Positions 27,500-36,561 of a DNA stretch of 44,169 nt are shown here, piece after piece. Where the stretch lies: contig JAGBFU010000053.1 of assembly GCA_017936285.1 (NCBI GenBank), forward strand, positions 1 through 44,169, in the 5' to 3' direction. How positions within the stretch are numbered: the first letter of the stretch is position 1; every line of letters begins with the position of its first letter. Origin of the DNA: Marinifilaceae bacterium (lineage in GTDB: Bacteria; Bacteroidota; Bacteroidia; Bacteroidales; Marinifilaceae). Under the pieces are notes generated by a model, which worked only from the letters and a program-made list of their open reading frames with translations, did not search any database and was not told the origin of the DNA. The position numbers were made by a program, and so were the translations under genes.

Positions 27500-29065
27500 A
27501 TGATAGCAATAGGCATTGATTACGGTACAACTACATCGTGGATTGCGAAGATGTCAACCGGTCAGTACACTCCGTCGTTGGCATCTTTAAAATCTGCTGT
27601 TTTCATTACCAATAGTGGAGACAAAATATTCTGCGGTGAAGAGGCTGTAGTGCGTAATGGCACTCCGGGACATTATATCAATTCTCCTAAAAGATATATT
27701 GTAAATTCTGAATTTAATCAGTTTAGACGACAGTATGGGAGTGATATTGAGAACGTAATCAATGAGTCTGTAAGAAATTTGGTGAATAGTCTTGCAGGTC
27801 TGAATATGGACACTAATGAGAAGTGTCATATAACAGTGTCAATACCAAATTGTTATAATGGTTCCCAAATGAGATATATGCACAAGGTATTTAATCAGGC
27901 ATTGTCCCATTATATTGACTCTTTTGAGTTGTATCTGTTACCTGAACCTATTGCAGCTGCATTACATTATGTTATTAGTTCCCCAATAATTGGAGATGTT
28001 GAGACCAAGTATGCAGTTGTGTGTGATATTGGAGGCGGAACAACGGATCTGGCAATGATATTCATTCAGCGTACTAGAAAAAATTCCGGAAAATATGATA
28101 TAACCTTTAGTGTTGTTGCAACCGAACATGACGGAAATCTGGGTGGTAACGATATTGATGAAAATCTATTGCGTAATTTTATCTCTACGAGTGCTAATAC
28201 TCTGGCGGATACAAACGAATCTCTCAGGAGTATTGAAATGTGCAAGATTGAACTATCTAGAGAGAACTATACCAGCTGTTCCGTGACTCTGAGTGATAAC
28301 TCTCAACATGAGAAACCTATATCACGTGAAGATTTGGAGGGAGTTATGAGTGATGTCCCAATTGATAGCGGTGTTACATTTATAGAAAAACTGACAGACA
28401 AAATGAGGAGGTTGAAGTATAATGTAGCACAAGGTTATAGAAAACAGTATGGTGTTGAGTTTAATTGGGGCAATGTATTACTTATTCCTGTGGGTGGCTC
28501 TATGAGAATCCCGCGTTTAAGAGATGAGTTTAAAAATGTATTCCCGCAGGGTAGTATGATCGATTTAAATACAGAGAGCCGTGAGACTTATGATAGTGTG
28601 GTTTATGGAGCGATGTATTATTCTGCTATCAGAGGTAATATGCCATCAAATATAGAGAGTGTATTAATTGAAGGCAGAACATGTCATCCTATATCAGTAG
28701 AACATTTGCAGAATAGATTGCATCCAATAGTGTATGCTAATATGCCGGATGGTGAGTATGAGGTAAACACTCTGCGTCCTGTTTCTGTAAGAGATGATGG
28801 CACTTTCAGAATAGGGGAATTAAAATTCTATTTTAGTAGTAATAGCGAGGTAGGAGAGGACGAAACGCCTGATTATGCAATAAGAATTAATAGAGATTTT
28901 TGTGCAAATGGAAGAGCTGCCGAGAATATTCCCATATCAATTAAGATAAAAATAACTCATTCAGTGATAGAAAAGATTGTGGTAAGGATTCAAAATTGTG
29001 ATCCTGATAATAACGATTATGAGGAGAGTTTTCTGTATGATGAGTTTAATTTAAATTATGAATAA
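27500..29065 (+). CDS. DnaK-like Hsp70 ATPase (first gene of the unknown system)
   Basis: A 521-aa cytoplasmic protein with a complete Hsp70 nucleotide-binding domain. Phosphate 1 is IGIDYGTTTSW (D7, G9-T12), the hinge LPEPIAAALHY lies at 147-157, phosphate 2 is CDIGGGTTDLAMI (D176), followed by GNLGGNDID, the adenosine motif is VGGSMRIPRL (331-340), and connect 2 SVVYGAMYYSA. All residues expected for ATP hydrolysis appear present. The C-terminal 140 residues are beta-rich but much shorter than the substrate-binding part of DnaK, and no helical lid is evident. It is not the housekeeping DnaK (which is about 640 aa). Its end overlaps the next gene by eight bases. Confidence 0.88.
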   Translation: MIAIGIDYGTTTSWIAKMSTGQYTPSLASLKSAVFITNSGDKIFCGEEAVVRNGTPGHYINSPKRYIVNSEFNQFRRQYGSDIENVINESVRNLVNSLAGLNMDTNEKCHITVSIPNCYNGSQMRYMHKVFNQALSHYIDSFELYLLPEPIAAALHYVISSPIIGDVETKYAVVCDIGGGTTDLAMIFIQRTRKNSGKYDITFSVVATEHDGNLGGNDIDENLLRNFISTSANTLADTNESLRSIEMCKIELSRENYTSCSVTLSDNSQHEKPISREDLEGVMSDVPIDSGVTFIEKLTDKMRRLKYNVAQGYRKQYGVEFNWGNVLLIPVGGSMRIPRLRDEFKNVFPQGSMIDLNTESRETYDSVVYGAMYYSAIRGNMPSNIESVLIEGRTCHPISVEHLQNRLHPIVYANMPDGEYEVNTLRPVSVRDDGTFRIGELKFYFSSNSEVGEDETPDYAIRINRDFCANGRAAENIPISIKIKITHSVIEKIVVRIQNCDPDNNDYEESFLYDEFNLNYE

Positions 29066-30419
29066 TTTTATGAAAATAGGTAGAGGTTTACGGTGGGTGT
29101 TGCTATGTTTGATAGCGTTATTAAATTTCAATACACTTTATGCTAATAATGATGAATTGACACATCATGTGATTATTGCTATTGATTACTCTCCGGCTCC
29201 ACATTCCGGAGGACAATGGATGATGCGTGATGCGGTTTTCGAAGCAGTAGATAGGATTACGCGTATGGTGGTTAAGGATGGTGCAGGGCATAATAGAAAA
29301 ATATTGTCTGCTAATGATTGTTATTCTCTTGTTGCCTTCAGGGCTAATGTTAATTATAATAACTTGGTACATTATGTCCGTCCTCTTTCATTTAATGGCA
29401 ACTCTATGTTGTTTGTCCGTAGTGAAGGTGAAAACTCATTAAACAATCGTCTAAGCAATCAAAATGTTTGGGGGCAGTGGTTGAGCCAGAATCCATGGGA
29501 GCATAGTGGCGGAAGTGCTTATTCTCTATTGACAGTTGCCAAGCCATATTGTTTGAATTATTTTGCGGGATGTGAAGTAAAAAAGGATGTTAATAGAACT
29601 TTTCTGATTATAATCTCTGACAGAATCTTTAATGGAGATATGTATGAAGAGATTAGAAACCTTGGTGATCACAATGTAGAGAATGGAACAAGCAGAATAA
29701 GAGGAGATGAAGTTTATGAGGTACTATATCAAGTAAATCAGTCGTATTTTACAAAACACCTACATACTGAAGAGTTAAAATATCGAGATTATCATCCATA
29801 CGGATTTGTTGATTTATATGAGTTTGTCCCTCTACAGAAGAATTTTAGATTGAGCTCTGTGCTTGAGTTACCGACACGAATCGAGGCAAAAAGAATCCGA
29901 GGTAACAAATATGCCTACAATATTAATTTCTCAAGCAGAAATAATCCTTCATATAAACCTATCAGCCTTAAAGTATATTCTGATAGTAGCGATTTATTAA
30001 ATTCATATAATGAGGAGGAGTTAAGCAGTGCTGTAGAGTTGTATGGTGAGATTGATAATGAGCAACGATATGACAAATTGAATTTCGTAGCTGAAGTAAG
30101 GTTAATGGATGGAGTATACAACAATACAGTTTTGTCTCCATCTGAGCGTGCACTGAAAGAGGCAGGGCGTGAAGGCCTGAACCATAGTATTGAAATTAAT
30201 TATGAGAAGAGAGCAAAAATCTTTTTCATTCCAATGTTCGATTGCATGTGGTTCTCTTTTCTTCCGGATGATCAGGAGAGTGCAGCTCTGATATGGGAGT
30301 TGATAATTGGTTTTATTATTGTGCTATTGGCAATGATATATGTTGTAATGCTCTATTACAAAAATAGATATTACACTCCGACAATAGATGATATAGAGTT
30401 AAAGGTAAATAGTAAATAA
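29058..30419 (+). CDS. Periplasmic vWA-like protein with C-terminal membrane anchor
   Basis: A 453-aa protein. The hydrophobic start (WVLLCLIALLNFNTLYA) is a probable signal peptide. Residues about 36-230 fit a von Willebrand A fold: HVIIAIDYSPAP (a D43-x-S45-x-A47 variant of the metal site DxSxS), CYSLVAFRANV, GGSAYSLLTVAKPY (S153 in the place of the metal-site Thr) and TFLIIISD (D188). About 250-400 is beta-rich, and residues about 412-434 form one membrane helix with a short cytoplasmic tail. Its ATG overlaps the end of the Hsp70 gene. The role might be a ligand- or wall-sensing module; the vWA call rests on pattern only. Confidence 0.65.
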   Translation: MNNFMKIGRGLRWVLLCLIALLNFNTLYANNDELTHHVIIAIDYSPAPHSGGQWMMRDAVFEAVDRITRMVVKDGAGHNRKILSANDCYSLVAFRANVNYNNLVHYVRPLSFNGNSMLFVRSEGENSLNNRLSNQNVWGQWLSQNPWEHSGGSAYSLLTVAKPYCLNYFAGCEVKKDVNRTFLIIISDRIFNGDMYEEIRNLGDHNVENGTSRIRGDEVYEVLYQVNQSYFTKHLHTEELKYRDYHPYGFVDLYEFVPLQKNFRLSSVLELPTRIEAKRIRGNKYAYNINFSSRNNPSYKPISLKVYSDSSDLLNSYNEEELSSAVELYGEIDNEQRYDKLNFVAEVRLMDGVYNNTVLSPSERALKEAGREGLNHSIEINYEKRAKIFFIPMFDCMWFSFLPDDQESAALIWELIIGFIIVLLAMIYVVMLYYKNRYYTPTIDDIELKVNSK

Positions 30420-30428
30420 TATAGAGAT

Positions 30429-33400
30429 ATGAAGACAAAAATTAATATACCCACTATAGAGACAGAACCACATCCGATATCATTAGAGAGAGCTCTGCCC
30501 AAACAGTTGATTGAGTTAAATTTCAGTTTTGACGTAATCATCAAAAGCTTTTTGGGTAGAAAAAAGGAACCTAAAGGTATCTATACTTTAAGCGTTATAG
30601 ATCTGGATTATGGTGATTTGATACTTCAGCAAGGTAGAGAGAGAGACTTTGTTACCGTAATGTATAGGGATTGCCGTGGAGCATCAATAGATATTACTCC
30701 ATCCGGTCAGAATACTCCGTTTATATTGATATTGGATCCATCTGTTATAGTTGATTACAGAAAAAACCTTGCAGATGTTGATATCAATGATTGTTGTACC
30801 AATGTCACCTTTAAAGTTGAATTAACTCCTGAGGGTAAAAAAGAGAGTCGTACAACCGAGTTAATCTCTATACCTGTCATAATTGAGGCTCCAAGACCTA
30901 CAGTGTGTGTTGATGTAGAGTTTGATTCAATCATAGATAATTTGGTTTATGATGCAACCGTCACAGAACCATTCAGAATAGGAGACCTGGTTTTAAAGCA
31001 TAGTATGGTTAATAGTTGTGCTCCGGAATTAACAACCAATTTTACTTTTGAGAGCCAGTGTGAGGATCGTGTATTAAAGAACTTGATTCGTTTAGATACA
31101 GATAGCATAAAGGAGAGCAGACCATGTAATCAGGAGGGCGAGGTTGTAGTGCAAAACCATGCTTTATCGGTTTTGAAATATAATAATGATATCTTACCGG
31201 GTAATGTGATTAAGCATAGATTGGAACATATAAAGGGATGTAATCCATCCAATATCATAAGAATACCAATAATGTTTGATATGAGTAAGATTTCTAATCC
31301 ATTGGAGTCTGAGCAACCATATCATATAAAGTTAGTTGGAGATTATTCATATAGTTTAGGCGGAAAGAAGAACGTTGGCAATATAGGAATTTCAAAGAGT
31401 CTTACAGTAAAAAAGGATCCTAAACAGAATGGATTGAAGGTTACATGTATTGATCGCATTCACGATGATAGAGAGGTATTGATTGAAAATCTGGGTAGAT
31501 TTAATTGGGGTAAATTGTCGTTAATACCAACGTATTCAAATATCTGTACAGTGCAAATATCGAACGAGGCATTAGCCATTGATCCGGGTATGCCAACCGC
31601 TTCGGTAGTAGTGTGGAATTATAGGGTAAAGCAGTTGAATTGTGACAAGTCGAGAATCGTAATGCGTAACCCTCTGTTGCACCAGGAGTACTTTACATTG
31701 AAATGTCATAATGAGGATGATGTTGATATCAGTAACAATGTATGTAGATTTTCCCCATTGGAGAGTGGCATGTTAAACTCATTGATGCTTGATTTGACTA
31801 TAAATGGTAGCGATATCATTGAAATTAAAAGAGCAGAAGATGGTGCTTTTACTACACCTATGTCTATAGAGTTCGAATTTGACTATGCGCTTGCTGTAGA
31901 TGATGAGACTCCTGTTGAAGCTTTGGAAAAACGTCATTTCTCTGCAACTATTTTATGGCGAATGGAGCAGGTTGCAAATCCGGAGTGGCTGAGTGTTGAT
32001 ATGGGAACCTCGGCTATTGTAGCATCGTTCGCAAAGAGTTTTGATGCTGACAAAAATCCTATTATAGACTTAAAGGCAAACAAGAACCTTCTTTTGTCAA
32101 GAACATATAGAGATAAACCGGAAAAGAAGGAGGATAACACCCCGGAACAGGCTCCGTTTATACCATCTGTTATATCGTTTAACAGTACAAGCAATGTGGG
32201 TGAGTACAATAAGCAGCGTAAGGACGAAGATTTTAAGGATTATTCCGTATGGCTATCTCCATCTACCAGCACCAAAGATATTATTTTGCCATGTTTGAAG
32301 ACTTTGGTAGGTTATAAAACTCTGCCCAATATTTTGACCGAGGGTGAACGTAAGAATTTTAAATATGTCGTTGATGGCGAGGAGACAACTCTTTTTGATG
32401 AGAATGGTAATGTTATTGAAAAGGGACTGGCGTATGTTAATACAATTCTTGAGGAGGTATATAAGCAACTTTTCCGTCACTATATCTGTATAGAGAGTCG
32501 CGATGCAGCTAATCCTAATCCAATTCGCCCAAACGAATTGCATAAATTGGTTCTATCGGTTCCTAATACATTTACTCCCAAGCACTATCAGTTGTTAAAG
32601 GGAATAGCTCATAGTATGTTCCCCTCACTGAGACCGGAGTATCTGCAAATAGTCAGCGAGTCCGATGCCGTTGCCTGTTACTATTTGCATAACCGTGCAC
32701 GCTTTTATGAGGGAGCTTCTGAGAGTGTGCGAAACAGAAAATCAGAACTTGACAAAAAGGAGCACATATTGGTCTATGATATGGGTGCCGGAACCCTGGA
32801 TTTAACCTATTTTGTACAGCGTAGAACCCCTGATGGAGTTGTAAAGATTGATATGCAAGGCAAGGTAGGTGTAAATAAGGCCGGAAACTATCTGGATTAT
32901 CTATTGGGAGATATATTATGCGATCTTCTTGAGACAAAAGAGACCGATACCAAACCTGCGAAGATAAAGGATTTGCGTCGTTTTTTGGAGTTTGACAAAA
33001 ATAGAAGAATTAAGGCAGGAACCTCAAAGCAGGAGTGTGAAGATTTTAAGGATTATTTGAAGGATAAAATTAAGCCACTTCTGAATAATCGTCAGGCTCA
33101 GATTCCTAATTATGAAGGTTGTGTCTTTGGAAAAGGTGAAAATAGATTAACAATCAATGATATATGTACTCATAAAAAATATCTGCAATATATAAATGAG
33201 TGTACCAACGAGGTCATAGACTCGCTTGTAAAATTGTTGTCAAAGCAATCTGCAGAGACTATGTTTGGAGATGGTACTTCCCAATTACCGATTGATGTAT
33301 TGGTCTTCTCGGGCAGAAGTACAGCTTTGTATGATATTCGTAAGAGTGTTGCCCAATATATCATAAATAATAGTCAGAATGGAAAGAGCGCTCTTTGTGC

Positions 33401-33995
33401 GGATCTTGTTACGGAAAAATTAGTCTCTATTGAGGAGATACTGAATAATAGTGATAATAAAGCAATTGATGGCAGTAAGTTGAAGAGTGTTGTTACTTGT
33501 GGCTCTCTGATTTATGCCGATTGGATTAACCGTCCATCGTATTTTAAGTTTGAGGGAAACAAGATCTTTGCAAACTATGGACTTTTGGTAAAAGATGTTA
33601 CAGATGAGGGCGATAATGCCGGTTGGAATTGGTACCCTTTGATTACCAATCAAAATACACCACTTCCTCAAAACAGGAATATCTTCTCCGATTATCTTGA
33701 ATTTAAGGGAAGTGCAGCATGCTCATTAGAGCGAACACGTGAAATTATCTTTGTTCAGAGTTATAGTAAAAACCCTGCAGCGGATTGGCGTAGAGGAGTT
33801 AAAGATATGATTACCGAGATAACCCATTTTGATGTACCTAATGGTCGTACAGGTGATGCAAATATCTCGATAGAGATATATAAATCCAACACCATTATAT
33901 GCAAGATTAGCGGATTTGGAGAGGTAAGTATGGAGCCGCATGATGATTTCCAGAACGAGTCATTGAGAAAGAGTTTGTGGCCGGTAGCATTTTAA
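30429..33995 (+). CDS. Large Hsp70/actin-fold ATPase with N-terminal beta domains
   Basis: A 1188-aa protein without signal peptide or membrane helix. The first 515 residues look like several beta-sandwich-type domains and match nothing I know. From about 518 an Hsp70/actin-superfamily core follows: phosphate 1 SVDMGTSAIVASF (D524), VLSVPNTFTPKHY and SESDAVACYYLH in the hinge region, phosphate 2 VYDMGAGTLDLTYF (D784), adenosine motif VFSGRSTAL (S961-R963) and VTCGSLIYADW. The motifs are intact, but SGR replaces the GG of DnaK. Proteins annotated SrfB share a similar plan, but I cannot assign it. Nine bases after the vWA-like gene. Confidence 0.75.
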   Translation: MKTKINIPTIETEPHPISLERALPKQLIELNFSFDVIIKSFLGRKKEPKGIYTLSVIDLDYGDLILQQGRERDFVTVMYRDCRGASIDITPSGQNTPFILILDPSVIVDYRKNLADVDINDCCTNVTFKVELTPEGKKESRTTELISIPVIIEAPRPTVCVDVEFDSIIDNLVYDATVTEPFRIGDLVLKHSMVNSCAPELTTNFTFESQCEDRVLKNLIRLDTDSIKESRPCNQEGEVVVQNHALSVLKYNNDILPGNVIKHRLEHIKGCNPSNIIRIPIMFDMSKISNPLESEQPYHIKLVGDYSYSLGGKKNVGNIGISKSLTVKKDPKQNGLKVTCIDRIHDDREVLIENLGRFNWGKLSLIPTYSNICTVQISNEALAIDPGMPTASVVVWNYRVKQLNCDKSRIVMRNPLLHQEYFTLKCHNEDDVDISNNVCRFSPLESGMLNSLMLDLTINGSDIIEIKRAEDGAFTTPMSIEFEFDYALAVDDETPVEALEKRHFSATILWRMEQVANPEWLSVDMGTSAIVASFAKSFDADKNPIIDLKANKNLLLSRTYRDKPEKKEDNTPEQAPFIPSVISFNSTSNVGEYNKQRKDEDFKDYSVWLSPSTSTKDIILPCLKTLVGYKTLPNILTEGERKNFKYVVDGEETTLFDENGNVIEKGLAYVNTILEEVYKQLFRHYICIESRDAANPNPIRPNELHKLVLSVPNTFTPKHYQLLKGIAHSMFPSLRPEYLQIVSESDAVACYYLHNRARFYEGASESVRNRKSELDKKEHILVYDMGAGTLDLTYFVQRRTPDGVVKIDMQGKVGVNKAGNYLDYLLGDILCDLLETKETDTKPAKIKDLRRFLEFDKNRRIKAGTSKQECEDFKDYLKDKIKPLLNNRQAQIPNYEGCVFGKGENRLTINDICTHKKYLQYINECTNEVIDSLVKLLSKQSAETMFGDGTSQLPIDVLVFSGRSTALYDIRKSVAQYIINNSQNGKSALCADLVTEKLVSIEEILNNSDNKAIDGSKLKSVVTCGSLIYADWINRPSYFKFEGNKIFANYGLLVKDVTDEGDNAGWNWYPLITNQNTPLPQNRNIFSDYLEFKGSAACSLERTREIIFVQSYSKNPAADWRRGVKDMITEITHFDVPNGRTGDANISIEIYKSNTIICKISGFGEVSMEPHDDFQNESLRKSLWPVAF

Positions 33996-34018
33996 TTTAA
34001 TTATAAAATAGAGCAGTT

Positions 34019-36550
34019 ATGAAAAATATAGTTATGAAGAGTATGGGTAATATGGCAAAAATATTCTTTTTGCTTTCGTTGACAATGTTGCTGAACATTG
34101 TTGAGGTGTATGCCGATAAAAAGGTGCAACAACCCAAGGAGGGTGAATATTTTGATTTGGTTGTTACACCGGATACAAATGATAATGGCAAGCCTATTTT
34201 AACTTTTAAAGCGGGCAATGATACATGTGGATATATGGTACAGAGTCTGACTGAGACTGATAAAAGGTACTATATTTTTACAACCAAGAAGTGGATCAGA
34301 GTTACTGATGCCAAATTAGGAAGTACTACAAATGTTAAATATGCAAAAGGTTTTGACTATCAGGTAAATAATGGTGAGTGGAAAGAGGGTGGTAGCTCTG
34401 CAAATCAGATAAGTACAAGATCGACGGTAAATCGTTCAGAAGGATATATATTAGTTGATAAGATAAAGGTTAATAATGGGAATAACCACGATGAGTATAA
34501 ATTCTTATTAGATAATCATTCTGGTAATAATGAGAAGTATGAATTTTTAGTAGTACCAAGAGATTACCTGAAGTTAAAAAATATAACTGTTAGATTGACA
34601 AATATAAATATAGGTAAGGTAGATACGATTAAGTTGGATAAAGATAAACCAGATACAATAAAGGTATCCGCAGGAGATTTCGTTACAATAAAGGTTAAAA
34701 GAGAGGCGCGTGGAGTTTTAGATTGTGTAGAATTTAATGATGAAATTTTAGAAAACTCATATTTCCTATATAGACAAGAGAAGGGACATCATGATGTAGA
34801 TGATATGGTGCAGACAACTGCCAGTATCAATTTTGATAGTGTTCGAATGCCTGATATAGTTTCACACTATAGGTTGACTATCTGTTATTCCACAATGGAG
34901 AAAGACAAGTTTGTCAATAAAGAGAAAACTATAATCATTGAGGTTAATCCATTGCGTAGTAGTATATTGAGTGGTGAGTTAAATATAACCTATTTGATAA
35001 TTGCAATCGTCGCAGCGCTTTTGGTTATCGGAGTAATTATCTTTATTTTGCGTCGCAAAAAAAACAATAAAGTAGAGGTTCAGGCAGATTCCAAGCCTGA
35101 CACAAAACTTCATTGGATGGGGAATAGTGAACCGGAATCTAAGAGTACTGAGGGTGAGAGTAAAAGCAATACTAATCCTGATCCTGATTCTGATATTATC
35201 AAATCTGATAGTTCTCCTGCAGTTGAGATCAATTCTAAATCGGTATTTAAGAATATCCAAGATTCCGAGGTTGCAGAGTTTGTGCTTAAATATCTTTCAT
35301 TGACCTTCCCGGTAATGGATTCAAATATAGATATAAAAGATTTGGAATCATATATCAATAAATTGTGGGTACGTAGATTCTGTAATGAGTGGAATAATAA
35401 ACATTCAGAGAATCAGATACCATGTGATTCATTTTCTGTAGAGGGAATCTTTAAGACAATCGAAACCGGTTATATCGGACCAAAATCAAGGGCAAAACTT
35501 GATGAGAATGATCCAGGTAAGTTAAGAGAAACTAGTGGCGGTTATATCAGTGTTATACAGAAAATTTTCAATAATGGCTGGACCTCTGGATGCTCGAATG
35601 TCCGAGAAGATATAAAATCGTTGTTAAATGATTTAGGGTATGAAGTGGCATCTGTTGAGAATGGCGCTGCTATGGAGCAGTTGAAATCTGTGATAGATGA
35701 TTCAATAAGAAAGGGTGCAGAGACAATAAAGGAATTAAAGAATTCTGTAGCAGAACTTGAGGCTAAGGTTGCTGCTAATGACTCTACTCTTGATAATGCA
35801 TTGAAAGAGAAAGAGGAGTCCTTGAATTCAATTCACCAACAAGCGCTTGATGCAAAACAGAGTACGATAGAGTCGTTAAATGAGACAATAGAGCAGAAGA
35901 ATAGTGAAATTGTACATTTACAAAGTGTATCTCATGATGATTGTAACGGCTATATCGATATTGTTATAAAACAGATTACAACAATCTCAGATTGTATGAG
36001 TAGTTTGTTGAATGGAGCGATTAATGCCAGTGGAGATGATTCGCAATATTCAAATGTATTAAGAAATGCAAAGGAGAGTTTTGTTCGATTTAAGGAGTTA
36101 GTTTCTAATTGCGACAATAAGGATAAATGGCGCGATAATAGTTACTCATTGTATAGCGTACGAAAGGATTTACAAGGTTTTGTAGATGAGGGATTACGAA
36201 TCAATGGCTGGATCAATATTATCAGTTATTTAAATCTATATGCAGGTGCAACCGCAGAGTTAAATGAGACTTTCCTGAATAATGGCGTCTCAGCGGCTGA
36301 ATTGTCACGTTGTTATTCCGAAATTCAAAAGTTGCTTGGAATGTTTGGAGTAACAGTAATGGTTCCACATCTCTTATATGAGAAATTTGATAAAAATTAC
36401 TATAAACACGAAAATGGTGATAGATGGATTACAACATATAGTTCTAAATTAAGTCCTAAAGATTTTGATGGTCGTATATTTGATATGAGCAATGTAGGCT
36501 ATCAGATCGATGATGAGGAGTATAATAAACCTAAGGTGTTTTATAATTAA
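34019..36550 (+). CDS. Bitopic membrane protein with cytoplasmic coiled coil
   Basis: An 843-aa protein of unknown family. A signal peptide (IFFLLSLTMLLNIVEVYA) is followed by a periplasmic beta-rich region to about residue 318, a single membrane helix (about 321-345, LIIAIVAALLVIGVIIFIL then RRKK), a Ser/Asp/Pro-rich linker (350-405), a helical block and a coiled coil at about 561-636. The last 200 residues are helical and end with LLGMFGVTVMVPHLLYEKFD, a layout (coiled coil, helices, then G-V and F-D) faintly like GrpE, the Hsp70 exchange factor. It may connect the cytoplasmic ATPases with the periplasm. Alternative starts exist at 34034 and 34043. Confidence 0.7.
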   Translation: MKNIVMKSMGNMAKIFFLLSLTMLLNIVEVYADKKVQQPKEGEYFDLVVTPDTNDNGKPILTFKAGNDTCGYMVQSLTETDKRYYIFTTKKWIRVTDAKLGSTTNVKYAKGFDYQVNNGEWKEGGSSANQISTRSTVNRSEGYILVDKIKVNNGNNHDEYKFLLDNHSGNNEKYEFLVVPRDYLKLKNITVRLTNINIGKVDTIKLDKDKPDTIKVSAGDFVTIKVKREARGVLDCVEFNDEILENSYFLYRQEKGHHDVDDMVQTTASINFDSVRMPDIVSHYRLTICYSTMEKDKFVNKEKTIIIEVNPLRSSILSGELNITYLIIAIVAALLVIGVIIFILRRKKNNKVEVQADSKPDTKLHWMGNSEPESKSTEGESKSNTNPDPDSDIIKSDSSPAVEINSKSVFKNIQDSEVAEFVLKYLSLTFPVMDSNIDIKDLESYINKLWVRRFCNEWNNKHSENQIPCDSFSVEGIFKTIETGYIGPKSRAKLDENDPGKLRETSGGYISVIQKIFNNGWTSGCSNVREDIKSLLNDLGYEVASVENGAAMEQLKSVIDDSIRKGAETIKELKNSVAELEAKVAANDSTLDNALKEKEESLNSIHQQALDAKQSTIESLNETIEQKNSEIVHLQSVSHDDCNGYIDIVIKQITTISDCMSSLLNGAINASGDDSQYSNVLRNAKESFVRFKELVSNCDNKDKWRDNSYSLYSVRKDLQGFVDEGLRINGWINIISYLNLYAGATAELNETFLNNGVSAAELSRCYSEIQKLLGMFGVTVMVPHLLYEKFDKNYYKHENGDRWITTYSSKLSPKDFDGRIFDMSNVGYQIDDEEYNKPKVFYN

Positions 36551-36561
36551 ATGTGTGAGTT

